DNA from: Nocardia puris
GTDB taxonomy: Bacteria; Actinomycetota; Actinomycetes; Mycobacteriales; Mycobacteriaceae
Assembly (NCBI RefSeq): GCF_003315035.1
Contig: NZ_QNRE01000003.1
Span: 555,375-619,374 of the forward strand
Direction of reading: 5' to 3'
Length of the DNA stretch: 64,000 bases
Part shown: positions 36,343-45,820 of the stretch, piece after piece
How positions within the stretch are numbered: position 1 is the first letter of the stretch
Layout: every line of letters begins with the position of its first letter
Translations under genes and position numbers: made by a program
Notes under the pieces: model-generated
Databases searched by the model: none
Told to the model about the DNA's origin: nothing
Seen by the model: the letters and a program-made list of their open reading frames with translations, nothing else

Positions 36343-37653
36343 ATGGCTACCTTTCTGTTCGCGTCCGTCGCGATCGAGGCGCACACCACCAACCCGATGC
36401 CGATCGCCGCGCGGCTGGTCGAGCGCGGGCACACGGTGCTCTGGTACGCGGGCAACGCCTTCCACGACCGGCTGGCGCGTACCGGGGCGAAACCGCTGCC
36501 CTACGTCGAGGCGCCCGACTTCAGCGGGGTCGATATGTTCCAGTTCTTCCCGGAGTTCCGCGGCATGTCGGGGCCGAAGATGATCGGCAAGGGTTTCGCG
36601 GAGATCTTCGTCGGCCACGCGCCGCAACGCGTCGCCGACCTGCGCCGGATCCTCGCCGACCACCCTGTGGACGCCATGCTCACCGAGGGGTTGAGCTACG
36701 GCGTGGGCATGGCGTCGGAACTGGAGAACATCCCGTGGGCGACGTTCGCCGACGGGCCGCTCCCCTACGACGATCCCGATACACCCCCGTTCGGGCCCGG
36801 GTTGCTGCCCATGCGCGGCCCTCTCGGGCCCCTGCGCAACCGCGTCATCCGCGCGGCGGCCGCACGGCTGATCTTCGCCGACGCCGAGCGCACCTACCGG
36901 CGGGTGCGGGCCGATCTCGGCCTGCCACCCGACCCGAAACCCGCTCTGGCGGCGTTGATGTCGCCGATGCTGCACCTGCAGGCGTGCACCCCGTCGTTCG
37001 AGTACCCGCACCGGGACCTGCCCGCGCACGTCCACTGGATCGGCGCGCTGCGCCCCGACCCGCCCGCGTGGGAGCCGCCGGAGTGGTGGTCCGAGCTGGC
37101 GCGCGAGGAGCGTCCGCTGGTGCACGTCACCCAGGGCAGCCTGCGCAACGACCTCGACGAGCTGATCGTGCCCGCCCTGCGCGGACTCGACGGCGAACCG
37201 GTCCGCGTGGTCGTCACCACGGGCGGGCCTTCCCGCACCGAGGTGGAGCGCGCCTACGGCGGCCACCTGCCCGCCAACTGCGTGGTGGCCGAGTGGATTC
37301 CGTACGGCATCCTGCTCGCCCGCGCGAACGTCTTCGTGACCAACGGCGGCTACACGGGCGTCACTCTCGCACTGGCGCACGGGGTTCCGATCGTGCAGGC
37401 CGGGACCACGGAAGAGAAGGCCGAGAACGCCGCCCGCATCCAGTGGTCCGGCGCGGGCTTGCGCCTCGGCAAGACCCACCCCGCGCCCGGACGCGTCCGC
37501 GACGCCGTGCGCCGCGTGCTCACCGAACCCGGATTCCGCGCCGCCGCGGGGAAGATCAGGGACGAGATGGCCGAGCACGACGCCGCGAACGAGAGCGCGG
37601 ACCTGCTGGAGAAGCTGGCCGCGACCCGAAAGCCGGTGGCGCGCACCGCGTGA
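36343..37653 (+). CDS. UGT/MGT-type glycosyltransferase (GT1)
   Basis: 436-aa GT-B fold transferase. The N-terminal half begins FLFASVAIEAHTTNPMPIAARLVERGH, typical of GT1 enzymes acting on lipids, polyketides or macrolides. The C-terminal half has HVTQGSLRNDLDELIVPALRGL, VVTTGG, VVAEWIPYGILLARANVFVTNGG and TTEEKAENAARIQWSGAGLRL, which together form the nucleotide-sugar site. The usual HGG is NGG. Start ATG 36343. It is convergent with the DUF3558/exporter/polyketide cluster and could glycosylate its product, but that is inference from position. Confidence 0.85.
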   Translation: MATFLFASVAIEAHTTNPMPIAARLVERGHTVLWYAGNAFHDRLARTGAKPLPYVEAPDFSGVDMFQFFPEFRGMSGPKMIGKGFAEIFVGHAPQRVADLRRILADHPVDAMLTEGLSYGVGMASELENIPWATFADGPLPYDDPDTPPFGPGLLPMRGPLGPLRNRVIRAAAARLIFADAERTYRRVRADLGLPPDPKPALAALMSPMLHLQACTPSFEYPHRDLPAHVHWIGALRPDPPAWEPPEWWSELAREERPLVHVTQGSLRNDLDELIVPALRGLDGEPVRVVVTTGGPSRTEVERAYGGHLPANCVVAEWIPYGILLARANVFVTNGGYTGVTLALAHGVPIVQAGTTEEKAENAARIQWSGAGLRLGKTHPAPGRVRDAVRRVLTEPGFRAAAGKIRDEMAEHDAANESADLLEKLAATRKPVARTA

Positions 37654-37667
37654 GGCGACGATCCCGC

Positions 37668-38660
37668 TCACGGGAAGAGCGCCGCCACCTCCGTGGTGAT
37701 GCGGGTCAGCACCGCGTCCTTGTCGGTGTTCGGGTTCCCATCCTTCTTGACCAGGTACACCGAAGCCGTTGGTATGGACGGGTTTTCGGGATCGATATCC
37801 GGATCCGGCACGTCCGCGATCGGCAGGTGGTAGGACAGCAGCGTCGCCTGGTCGCGCCGCGTGACAGTGCGACCTGCGACCGTCACCTCGCTCGCGGCCA
37901 CATCACTGCCCGGCTCGGGCTCGGTGCCTAGCAACGACCGGGAGACGTACTCGTAGTGGATCATCGCCTGCTCACCCTCGAAGGTGAACGCGCAGACCGA
38001 ACTCTGCTGTTCACCGGGCGTCGGGACGGCGTCGAGCCGTTCGAGCGCGGCGCACGGATCGGCGCCGACGAGAGCGGTGCGGGTGGGTACCTCGGAGGCC
38101 GTGGGCTCGGCCGCCCACCGCTCGAGCGCTACGCGCGCGGTGGACTCCGCGATCGCGCACGCCCGCTCCGTCGACGGCGCGTGCACGTAGGTCCCCAGTT
38201 CGACGCCCGCGGGGAGTTCCCAGCGCGCCGAGCACCCCGGCATGCGCTCGTGATCGGTGGCATCCGGGCCCGGCCGCCCCACGACCGAGCGCAACCGCCC
38301 CGACACCTCGCCCGCGGTCAACGCCGTGCCCTCGGTGGAACCGGCGCGCGCACGGGCCGCCTTCCCTGTCGCGACAGTCGTGCCGATCAGGATGCCCGGC
38401 GCATCCAACGAATCCAGCCGCGCCTCGCAGCGGTCGACATCGGCGTACCGGACCTTCACCACGGTCCCGTATTTCGCCAGTTCCTCGCCCGGCACCAGTG
38501 CGCACGGATCGATCGCCCGAGCCCGCTGGACCACCTCCCCCTCGCGCTCCCCGGATTCGGGTTTCACCGACCAGAAATCGGGCTCCTCGCGACTCTCCGC
38601 CGAACCGCCGCACCCCGCGGCGACGAGCACCAAGCCCGCGAGCACCAACCGACGAAACAT
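37668..38660 (-). CDS. DUF3558-like lipoprotein
   Basis: 330 aa with a lipobox LVAAGCGG (Cys at about 17), so attached to the outer face of the membrane. Two similar halves, each with a paired-cysteine pattern (IDPCALVPGEEL...DRCEARL and VGADPCAALERL...SSVCAFTF), match tandem DUF3558-type domains, common in Nocardia/Mycobacterium lipoproteins of unknown role. It lies 40 bases downstream of the ABC exporter on the same strand and may be part of that operon. Confidence 0.75.
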   Translation of the reverse strand: MFRRLVLAGLVLVAAGCGGSAESREEPDFWSVKPESGEREGEVVQRARAIDPCALVPGEELAKYGTVVKVRYADVDRCEARLDSLDAPGILIGTTVATGKAARARAGSTEGTALTAGEVSGRLRSVVGRPGPDATDHERMPGCSARWELPAGVELGTYVHAPSTERACAIAESTARVALERWAAEPTASEVPTRTALVGADPCAALERLDAVPTPGEQQSSVCAFTFEGEQAMIHYEYVSRSLLGTEPEPGSDVAASEVTVAGRTVTRRDQATLLSYHLPIADVPDPDIDPENPSIPTASVYLVKKDGNPNTDKDAVLTRITTEVAALFP

Positions 38661-38700
38661 TCGACCCCCTTCGCGTCCCGGAGCCGCCAGGGCTCCGCGG

Positions 38701-40509
38701 TCATTCGACCACGCGACCGAACTCTAGCTTGACGATCCGGTCGGCCAGCGAGAAGTACCGGTCGTCGTGGGTGATCACCACGACGGTCTTCCCGCGCCGT
38801 TTCAGGTCCGACAGGATCTCCCGGTAGAAGACCTCGCGGAAGCGGGGCTCCTGGTCGGCGGCCCATTCGTCGAACACGTAGATCTGCCGGTCCTCGAGCA
38901 GCGCGGTGAGCAGCGCCAGCCGTTTGCGCTGCCCCTGCGAGAGCGCGAGCGTGGACAGCCGCCCGTCACGCACGGTGACCTTGTCCGCGATCCGCAGCAC
39001 CTCGAGGTAGTGGCGCACCTCGTCGTCGAGGTCGGGCCGGTCGAAGCCGAGGTAGTCCTCGAACAGGTGGAAGTCGGTGAACACGGCCGAGGAGTTCTGC
39101 CGGAACCACTCGATATTCTCGTGGTCGATCTTCTCGCCGTTGAGCGCCAGCGAACCGGTGCGCGGCACGTACAGGCCCGTGATCAGTTTGGCCAGCGTGG
39201 ATTTGCCGCTGCCGTTGCCGCCGACCACGAACGTGATCTGCCCGGGTTCGAGCACGAGATCGATCGGGCCGAGGGTGAAGCCGTCCTCGGGGTCGCCGAG
39301 CGGGGGCGGCCCCATCGGCACCGGCCTGCCGTCGGCGCGACCGTGGTCGAGGCGGCGCGCGCCGTTCACATCCGGACGCCCGCCGGGATGCGGGCGGCCC
39401 GGCCCGCCGTGGCCCGGGGGCGGGAACGGCGGCGGTCCACCGTGCCCGCGTGGCGGAGGCCCGCCCGCGCCCACCGGCACCGGCGGGGGCGGCTCCATCA
39501 GATACGAATAGCTCACGTTCGCCAGCTCGAGCCGCGCCTCGTCCACCGGCGGGCGGTCGTCGAACGGGAGCCGGTCCTCGTCGTGGAAGGTCTCCATCGA
39601 CAGGTTCATGGCGCGGATCTTGGCCAGCGCCACATCGCCGCGCAGCAGATCGGGGATGCGGTGCATGAAGTTCTGCATCGGCATGGCCAGGAAGGTCGTC
39701 ACCAGGACGTAGCCGATCATCACGTCGCGCGGCAGGTCCAGCGCGGCGGCGATCACGAACAGGATCAGCGCCATGGTGGCCAGCTGCAGCAGCTGCCCGA
39801 AGCCTTGCGCCACCGAGAATTTCGTGCCCGCGTCCACGTTCTGTTCGCGCAGCTCGCCCGCGGTGCCGAGCAGGTGGCGATCCATGAAATCGCGCCTGCG
39901 GCCCCGGTGCAGTTTGAGTTCCTTGATCCCGAGGGTCACCGATTGGAACGAGCGCAGCAGCGCGTCCTCGTGCTCGCGCGCGTCCCGGTAGATGGCGCGC
40001 ACGCGCTCGAGAACCATTTCCACGCAGGCGATGCCGAGCAGCGTGCCCGCCACCGTCACCAGGAAGATCGGCCCCGACACCACCGCGAGGAACACGAAGC
40101 ACCCGATGATGGTGGCCACGTCGACGCAGATGGCCGGGATCGCGGTCACCGCCTGGGAGAGCGCGCGCACGTCCTCGGTGAGCGTCGCGACCAACCGGTG
40201 CATGCCGAGCCGCTCCAGATGCTCCAGTGGCGCGGCGACGATCCGGGCGCTGAGCTCGGCCCGCAGCCGGTAGATCGCGTCCTGCGCGAGCCGCACCAGC
40301 AGCACCTGCGACAGCACCCCCGCCACCAGCACCACCGCGACGGTCGCGGCGAAATGCAGCGCCAGGTGTTCGCGGTGCGGCTCCGGGGAGACGACGCTCT
40401 TGATCAGCGCCACCAGATAGGTGTTGGCCGCGCCGGTCACCAGACCGGCGAGCACGACGGCCGCGATCCGCGCCCAGGAGATGGAGATCAGGAATCTGAC
40501 GAGTTGCAC
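38701..40509 (-). CDS. cyclic-peptide-type ABC exporter (PvdE/SyrD-like)
   Basis: 602-aa half-transporter: six membrane helices (about 1-290) and a nucleotide-binding domain with GGNGSGKSTLAK (Walker A), LSQGQRKRLALL (signature) and IYVFDEWAADQEP (Walker B). The FDEWAADQ and SQGQ variants are hallmarks of the PvdE/SyrD/YojI group, which moves siderophores and lipopeptides out. Odd: a Pro/Gly/His-rich insert of about 65-70 residues (about 336-405) interrupts the start of the nucleotide-binding domain. Its start is 24 bases after the type III PKS stop, so a shared transcript and export of that product are likely. Confidence 0.88.
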   Translation of the reverse strand: MQLVRFLISISWARIAAVVLAGLVTGAANTYLVALIKSVVSPEPHREHLALHFAATVAVVLVAGVLSQVLLVRLAQDAIYRLRAELSARIVAAPLEHLERLGMHRLVATLTEDVRALSQAVTAIPAICVDVATIIGCFVFLAVVSGPIFLVTVAGTLLGIACVEMVLERVRAIYRDAREHEDALLRSFQSVTLGIKELKLHRGRRRDFMDRHLLGTAGELREQNVDAGTKFSVAQGFGQLLQLATMALILFVIAAALDLPRDVMIGYVLVTTFLAMPMQNFMHRIPDLLRGDVALAKIRAMNLSMETFHDEDRLPFDDRPPVDEARLELANVSYSYLMEPPPPVPVGAGGPPPRGHGGPPPFPPPGHGGPGRPHPGGRPDVNGARRLDHGRADGRPVPMGPPPLGDPEDGFTLGPIDLVLEPGQITFVVGGNGSGKSTLAKLITGLYVPRTGSLALNGEKIDHENIEWFRQNSSAVFTDFHLFEDYLGFDRPDLDDEVRHYLEVLRIADKVTVRDGRLSTLALSQGQRKRLALLTALLEDRQIYVFDEWAADQEPRFREVFYREILSDLKRRGKTVVVITHDDRYFSLADRIVKLEFGRVVE

Positions 40510-40533
40510 TGTTGCCGCCCTTGCGATTCGGCG

Positions 40534-41727
40534 CTACGGCCGGACGATGTCGAAGACGAAGCCTTCGAGCGTGACACCCGGCGCGAAGGAGAACCCGACG
40601 CCGGTGGACAGCGGCGCCGTCGCCTCCTGCCGGATCATCCGCTCCAGCACGAAGATCAGCGAAACGCTCAGCATGTTGCCGTACTCGGCCAGCACTTCCC
40701 AGCTCACCGCCGCCCGATCGGCGGGCAGGCCGAGCGAGCGCGCCGACTCCTCGATGATCTTGGGGCCGCCAGGGTGGATCGCCCACAGGTCGATGTCGGA
40801 CTTGCGTAATCCGTTGCGCTCCAGCACTTCCGCGAGCACCGGGTCGACGCCGCGGTAGATGTAGTCGGGCAGGTTCTCCGACAGCTCGCAGGTGATGCCG
40901 TTGTCGTTGACGCCGAGCACGATGCCGTCCTCGGCGTCGTCGAACAGGTGGCTGAAGCTGTCGCGGAGCACGATGCTGCCCGCCGCGAGCGGCTGATGCA
41001 CCTGGCTCGCGCCGATCACGAGCGCGCCGCAGCCGTCGCCGAACAGGCTGTGGGTGATGACATCGTTGATGTCGTCGTCGAACACCGCGTTCACCGAACT
41101 GAGTTCGAGGCAGATGACCAGCGCCTTGCGGTCGGGGTGGGCACGCACATGGTCCACTGCGGCGCGAATGCCATTCATCGCGGCCGCGCACCCCATGAAG
41201 TTCACCACTACGCGGTGCACCGTGGGCGCGAGCCCGAGCTGCTTCACCACCGCCACGTCCACACCGGGCGCGATCAGGCCCGTGCTGGTGACGAACACCA
41301 GCAACCCGATATCGGCGGGCTCGCAGCCGGCATCGGCGAGCGCCCGGCCCGCCGCGTCCACGGCCAGCGGCACGGCATGCCGGTAGAAGAGATGCATCCG
41401 GTCCCGGATGGTCGCGGATTCCCTGCTGTAGGAGAGGAATTCGGGATCGACGGGGTCGACGGCCAGGCGCCGGGTCGCTATGCGGGTTTTCTGGTAGACG
41501 CGCGGAATGCGCGCCCGCTGCGCGGGATCGGCGAACAAGCCCGCCACCAGGTCGGCGGCCGCGGCCTGATCGACGGACCGCTCCGGAGCGGCGGTGGCGA
41601 CGCCCTCGATCACGCCGACCGTGGTCGGCGGGGCGGGTGGCAGCGCGTGGGCGAAGTCGTGCCCGCGCCGCGCCGTGTGCCGCGACGTCGCGGGCGCGAC
41701 ACCGCCTTCGTCGATGGTGACAGACAC
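40534..41727 (-). CDS. type III polyketide synthase
   Basis: 397-aa chalcone/alkylresorcinol synthase-family enzyme with an intact catalytic triad: Cys180 in VVNFMGCAAAMNG, His318 in AIHPGGPKI and Asn351 in YGNMLS. The C-terminal GFSFAPGVTLEG replaces the plant GFGPG loop. Closest in style to mycobacterial PKS10/PKS18, which extend long-chain acyl-CoA with malonyl-CoA into alkylpyrones or resorcinols. GTG 41727 follows an AAAGGA site; upstream codons belong to a longer open frame without family sequence. It lies between a cytochrome b5-desaturase gene (45 bases before) and the ABC exporter (24 bases after). Confidence 0.93.
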   Translation of the reverse strand: MSVTIDEGGVAPATSRHTARRGHDFAHALPPAPPTTVGVIEGVATAAPERSVDQAAAADLVAGLFADPAQRARIPRVYQKTRIATRRLAVDPVDPEFLSYSRESATIRDRMHLFYRHAVPLAVDAAGRALADAGCEPADIGLLVFVTSTGLIAPGVDVAVVKQLGLAPTVHRVVVNFMGCAAAMNGIRAAVDHVRAHPDRKALVICLELSSVNAVFDDDINDVITHSLFGDGCGALVIGASQVHQPLAAGSIVLRDSFSHLFDDAEDGIVLGVNDNGITCELSENLPDYIYRGVDPVLAEVLERNGLRKSDIDLWAIHPGGPKIIEESARSLGLPADRAAVSWEVLAEYGNMLSVSLIFVLERMIRQEATAPLSTGVGFSFAPGVTLEGFVFDIVRP

Positions 41728-41771
41728 AGGAGTGGATTCCTTTCGGACAGAGTGGGTTTCGACGGGCACGC

Positions 41772-43238
41772 TCAGACGGTCCCGATTCCGGTGAAGCCCT
41801 GGACCGTGTACACGGCGCAGGTCTTCAGGGCGGTGGGCGAGCAGTGCTCCCGCACGAAACCCCAATCGCGTTCCTCCGCTTCGTGAGAGCGCGACATCAG
41901 GTAGGTCTTGACCAGCGCCGGGAAGCGGTCGCCGAAGAAGCTCTTGGGCGGCAGCCATTCGACGCCGAACTTCGCCGCCTCCTCGCGCACCACCTCCTCG
42001 GTGGCGATATTGGCGAATCCGCTGCGCTGGTAGGGCAATACGTGGTGCACGCGATGCGGGCTCAGGCCCGCCGAGAGGAAGCAGTCGACGTAGCGGTTGC
42101 CGACGACGGTCAGGTCGTAGGCCTGCTCGAGCTGGTTGACGCCCCAGTCCTCGGTGTCGGTGTGCAGATCCTCGGTGTCGACGTCGAAGTCGTGACTCGC
42201 CACCACGAGGAAGGTGCTGATCCACAGTGTGATCACGAATTGCAGTGCCCAGGCCCAGAAATCGCCCGCCAGGACGAACAGCACCAGCTCGGCCACCAGC
42301 AAGAAGCGCACCCCGAACGACCCGATGAAGTGCGGCAGCGCGCCGCCCCAGGTGCCGTACATGTCCTTCACGCCCACCTTGCTGGTGAGGCGGCACACGT
42401 CGAGCAGGCGGATCGTCATGCCGGTGACCGTGTGCCCGAACTTGTGCAGCGTGTGGATCGGCACCCGGTACAGCCGCGGCACCCGCATCATCATCGTGAA
42501 GACGTTCTTCTTGATGTCGACTTCGCTCTGCGTGTGCGGGTGGTGCAGCAGCGCGTGACCGTCGGCGGTGACGAACGAGAGCGCCACGTAGTTCAGGTCG
42601 AAGGCGTTGGTGTAGATCTTGTTCATGCCCTTCTGGGCACGGTGGATCGCGTAGTGACCGAACCCGGCGAGCGAGCTGCGCAGCACCACCATCAGGAAGA
42701 CGAACAGCGGCAACGGCATCCACGCCGGCACCGACAACCGCAGGCCCTGCACCGCGAAGTAGGCGATGACCATCAGCACCGCCACGACGTCGAACAGGCG
42801 GTCCATGCGCTTCAGTTTCGCGGCCATCGCCGGCTCCTTCAGCCGGGCCTTGACCTTGTGCAGCAGGTCGTTCTTGTCGTCGAACCGGTACTTGGGGGTG
42901 TCGCGCCAGCTGTCGAAACCCTCCTTGAACAGGAAGTCGGGCGCGTTGTTCTTCGGGTGGATGTCCTCGGGCAGCGCGCGGCGGTCCAGCGCGTAGCGCT
43001 CGATCATCTTCCCGATCTTCTCCGGATCCTTGTGGTAGGAGCCGATGATCGAGGTGATATCGCGATTCTTGGTGCGGCCGATGAAGAATTCACCGCCGGG
43101 ATGCTTCGAGATCCACTCGCTCAGGTCGTAGGCGCGCCCGTTGTAGACCCACACGTTCGACACCGGTGGCGGTCCGGGCGGACCGGGAGGCCGACGGAAG
43201 TCCCGCTCCTCGACGTCCGGGCGGTCACTCGTCGTCAT
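41772..43238 (-). CDS. cytochrome b5-fused fatty acid desaturase
   Basis: 488-aa membrane di-iron oxygenase. The N-terminal cytochrome b5-like domain has WVYNGRAYDLSEWISKHPGG (heme-ligand HPGG). Four hydrophobic segments follow, with the desaturase His boxes FGHYAIH, HALLHHPHTQ and SPHRVHHVLPYQ. Front-end desaturases have this fusion; a desaturase or hydroxylase acting on a long acyl chain is expected. ATG 43238 has GGAGG seven bases upstream. First gene of the minus-strand cluster with the type III PKS and exporter, so it may make or finish the PKS starter chain. Confidence 0.88.
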   Translation of the reverse strand: MTTSDRPDVEERDFRRPPGPPGPPPVSNVWVYNGRAYDLSEWISKHPGGEFFIGRTKNRDITSIIGSYHKDPEKIGKMIERYALDRRALPEDIHPKNNAPDFLFKEGFDSWRDTPKYRFDDKNDLLHKVKARLKEPAMAAKLKRMDRLFDVVAVLMVIAYFAVQGLRLSVPAWMPLPLFVFLMVVLRSSLAGFGHYAIHRAQKGMNKIYTNAFDLNYVALSFVTADGHALLHHPHTQSEVDIKKNVFTMMMRVPRLYRVPIHTLHKFGHTVTGMTIRLLDVCRLTSKVGVKDMYGTWGGALPHFIGSFGVRFLLVAELVLFVLAGDFWAWALQFVITLWISTFLVVASHDFDVDTEDLHTDTEDWGVNQLEQAYDLTVVGNRYVDCFLSAGLSPHRVHHVLPYQRSGFANIATEEVVREEAAKFGVEWLPPKSFFGDRFPALVKTYLMSRSHEAEERDWGFVREHCSPTALKTCAVYTVQGFTGIGTV

Positions 43239-43509
43239 CTGCATTCCTCCGTGCGCGGTCGTCCGATCGGAATCGGGCGTCCGCCGATCATGGTCATTCG
43301 CCGGTTCTGCTCCGGCACTGCGGCGTCGCGGGCTACGGCCGTGCGAACTTCCGGGCCGTAGCGTCCGCGCGACGCCTTGTATTTCACTGAACAATCGCTT
43401 AATCGGCTGCGCCGCCGCCTTTCTCACGGCAGCGCGCGTGACCGACGGCTCGGCGCCGTATCACGGTGCGCCGAGGCGTATCCCGTGAACGCGAAAGACG
43501 CCGGAACGC

Positions 43510-43540
43510 GGCCGGGAGTCCACGGGCAGGACTCCCGGCC
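43510..43540 (-). terminator. hairpin after the LprG-like gene
   Basis: GGCCGGGAGTCC and its exact complement GGACTCCCGGCC enclose a seven-base loop, 54 bases past the lipoprotein stop and before the desaturase promoter. A T-tract is lacking. A factor-assisted terminator is likely. Confidence 0.65.
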
Positions 43541-43594
43541 GGCCGTTCGGCGGTGAACGACGGAGCGGAAACCGCTCCGGCCGTGCCGGTTTCG

Positions 43595-44413
43595 TCAGCC
43601 CTGCGGCTTGACGACCTCGACCTTCTTGCCCCACCCCGACAGGGTGACGGTGACGGTGCCGGAATCCTTGGTGACGACGGCGCGCACCAGGTTCGGGCCG
43701 GTGCCCGGCGACGCGTCCTGCGAGGGCAGCGACACCTCGGAGGTGGGCGGGGCGACGTCGGTGATCCACAGCGTGATCGGCATGGTGCCCGCGTTCTCCC
43801 CGACGCGCGGCACGATCGGGTCGATGACCTTCGCGTCGATGGTGCCGGTGACCTTCACGGTGTCGATGCCGTCGATCTTCTCGCGCGCTTCGGCTTTCGC
43901 GTTCTCCACGTTCGCGAGGACGTTGGCCAGACCCTTGTCCTTGTCCAGGATCACGCCCGGGTCGTACATCTTCTCGGCGTCGCCGACCGGCGCGTAGGAG
44001 GCGCCGCCGGTCTGCGCGTACAGCGTCTTGTCCACGACGATGAACTTGGAATCGATGAACGGGCCGTCGGGTTCGGTACGCACCTTGGCCTCGCCGATGG
44101 CCTGGCCCGCGCCCTGTGGCTGGTTGGTGACGTCGGCCGAGACGCTCTCCACCGGCAGGCCGGGGATGTTCGCGACCAGCAGGTCCAAGTGCACCGACTG
44201 CAACGTCTGGGTGGTCTTGGAGCTCTCCTGCACCAACTGCGCCCCCTCGGGGAGCGGTGTGCCGGGCGGCGGTCCGGCCGAAGCCGGTTCGGAGTCGGAG
44301 CCGCCGCCGCACCCGGCGACCAGCGCCGCCGCCATCGAGGCCGCCGCGACGGCCAGCAACGGCTTGCGCAAGCGCCGGGCCCGGACGCGCCCGCGAGATG
44401 CCAAGTCAGTCAT
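43595..44413 (-). CDS. lprG: LppX/LprAFG-family lipoprotein (LprG-like)
   Basis: 272 aa. Basic start, hydrophobic segment, and lipobox AALVAGCGGG (Cys at about 35). The mature domain is the LolA-like beta-sheet cup of the LppX/LprG family that carries triacylated glycolipids across the cell wall: SKTTQTLQSVHLDLLVAN, SKFIVVDKTLYAQTGG, and MPITLWITDVAPPTSEV. The usual partner, the P55/Tap MFS pump, is not adjacent. ATG 44413 is chosen over a TTG three codons earlier. A good hairpin follows the gene. Confidence 0.85.
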   Translation of the reverse strand: MTDLASRGRVRARRLRKPLLAVAAASMAAALVAGCGGGSDSEPASAGPPPGTPLPEGAQLVQESSKTTQTLQSVHLDLLVANIPGLPVESVSADVTNQPQGAGQAIGEAKVRTEPDGPFIDSKFIVVDKTLYAQTGGASYAPVGDAEKMYDPGVILDKDKGLANVLANVENAKAEAREKIDGIDTVKVTGTIDAKVIDPIVPRVGENAGTMPITLWITDVAPPTSEVSLPSQDASPGTGPNLVRAVVTKDSGTVTVTLSGWGKKVEVVKPQG

Positions 44414-44995
44414 GTATTTCAAACCCCCGGAGAGTTAATCCGTAAACGCATTCGCGTAGGACAGCAGCCCGCCGCCCCGACGTAGTATGCAGCACCCTCC
44501 CCGTTCCCGCCCACCGGATACCCGACCATCCGGAAATATCGCACCGCGAACCGGTACCGGCGCAACAGCTTTCACAGCCTTTCGCTATTACGCCGCAGCG
44601 AAATCCCTGACGGAATTGCCGTTTCCCATTTCGGATATCTACGGTTCGGAGTCGTAATGGACACGCGGACAATGACGGCGGCCGCGTCGAATTGCCCGAT
44701 GTCGGACCTCCGTGAATACGGCGGCAGGCAACGAATCGGCGCGCCGATCTACTGGCCGCACCGATAGTCGCAGGGACCCGGATCGGGGACGGGTGCACGC
44801 GGTGCGGTGTGCGTGAGTGACTCGGGGAGGTCGGCGGCGCAGGCCGTGCGAACGGCCCGCCGAGTGCGACGGCCAACCTCCCGATGGACGCGCCACCGCC
44901 CACGGCCCCCGGCTCGCGAAAGGTAGCTCGCACAGGAGACCGCGCGGCGAGTTACCGTGGGACCCACCTCACGCGGGCGTTCGAACGGAGAGCTC
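44414..44995. other. long divergent intergenic region
   Basis: 582 bases between lprG-like and methyltransferase genes. The part near 44560-44660 is AT-richer and probably holds the lipoprotein promoter. Several short frames around 44750-44900 are open on the minus strand, one ending VPDPGPCDYRCGQ, but none has a convincing start. Confidence 0.4.
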
Positions 44996-45820
44996 ATGTG
45001 TGCTGACAAGATCGACGGTACGGCGTTGCGTGGTGTCCCGGCGACGGCGCTGTGGACGTTGCGCAATCGCGCGGTCGAAGCCCTCCGGCCCGATTCCACG
45101 TACGAGGACCCGGAGTCGGTGCGGCTGTACGAGACGATCGACTACCCGTACGACGACTTCGGCGGGCCGAGCCAGACCCATCCGCTGCGGGCGCTCACCT
45201 TCGACAACGCCATCCGCGACTTCCGTGCGGAACATCCCGACGGCGTGGTGGTCGCGCTCGGCGAGGGTTTGCAGACGAGTTTCTGGCGCCTCGCCGACCC
45301 CACCGTGCGCTGGGTGTCGGTCGACCTGCCCGAGATGATCGCCCTGCGTGAGCGGCTGCTGCCCGCCGAACCCCGCCTCACGCACGTGGCCGCGTCCGCG
45401 CTGGACCGCTCCTGGTTCGACGCCGTCGAGCCGGGCACGCCGACGTTCCTCAGCGCCGAGGGGCTGTTCATGTACTTCGAGCGCGCCGACGTCCTCTCGC
45501 TGATCGCCGACTGCGCGGCCCGCTTCCCCGGCGGCAGGCTCCTCTTCGACAGCATCCCGGCGTGGTTCAGCAAGAAGACGCTGTCGGGCATGAAGCTCGC
45601 CAAGCATTCCGACTACCAGGCCCCGCCCATGCCGTTCCACCTCTCGGTCGCCGAGGCGGCCCGGTTGGCCGGCGAGATCCCCGGCGTCGCGTCGGCCACC
45701 GACGTGGACCTCGCCCCCGGCCGCGGGCTCTGGGGTTCCCCGCTGCTCAGCTTCTTCTCCCACGCACCGGTGCTGAAGAACTACCGGCCGTGCCTCACGC
45801 TGCTGCGGTTCGCGAACTGA
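44996..45820 (+). CDS. class I SAM methyltransferase (leucine carboxyl-methyltransferase-like family)
   Basis: 274 aa, of the LCM/TcmP-type methyltransferase family common in actinobacteria. The motifs are VVALGEGLQTSFWRLADPTVRW (SAM loop, with GEGLQT in place of GCGLDT), VDLPEMIALRERLLP, FLSAEGLFMYFERADV and a C-terminal substrate lid. Members O-methylate polyketides or small carboxylates. ATG 44996 has GGAG upstream. It stands alone and could modify a product of the polyketide cluster 2 kb away, but there is no direct sign of this. Confidence 0.82.
   Translation: MCADKIDGTALRGVPATALWTLRNRAVEALRPDSTYEDPESVRLYETIDYPYDDFGGPSQTHPLRALTFDNAIRDFRAEHPDGVVVALGEGLQTSFWRLADPTVRWVSVDLPEMIALRERLLPAEPRLTHVAASALDRSWFDAVEPGTPTFLSAEGLFMYFERADVLSLIADCAARFPGGRLLFDSIPAWFSKKTLSGMKLAKHSDYQAPPMPFHLSVAEAARLAGEIPGVASATDVDLAPGRGLWGSPLLSFFSHAPVLKNYRPCLTLLRFAN

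Noticed and set aside
40534..42723. 729-residue version of the type III PKS starting inside the desaturase gene
   Set aside because: The extra N-terminal 330 residues are a shadow of the desaturase; GTG 41727 with its AAAGGA site begins the family-like sequence.
44749..44995. Minus-strand frame ending VPDPGPCDYRCGQ upstream of the methyltransferase
   Set aside because: GC3 is only moderate, no start codon with a ribosome site, and it overlaps the methyltransferase start; kept only as a note.
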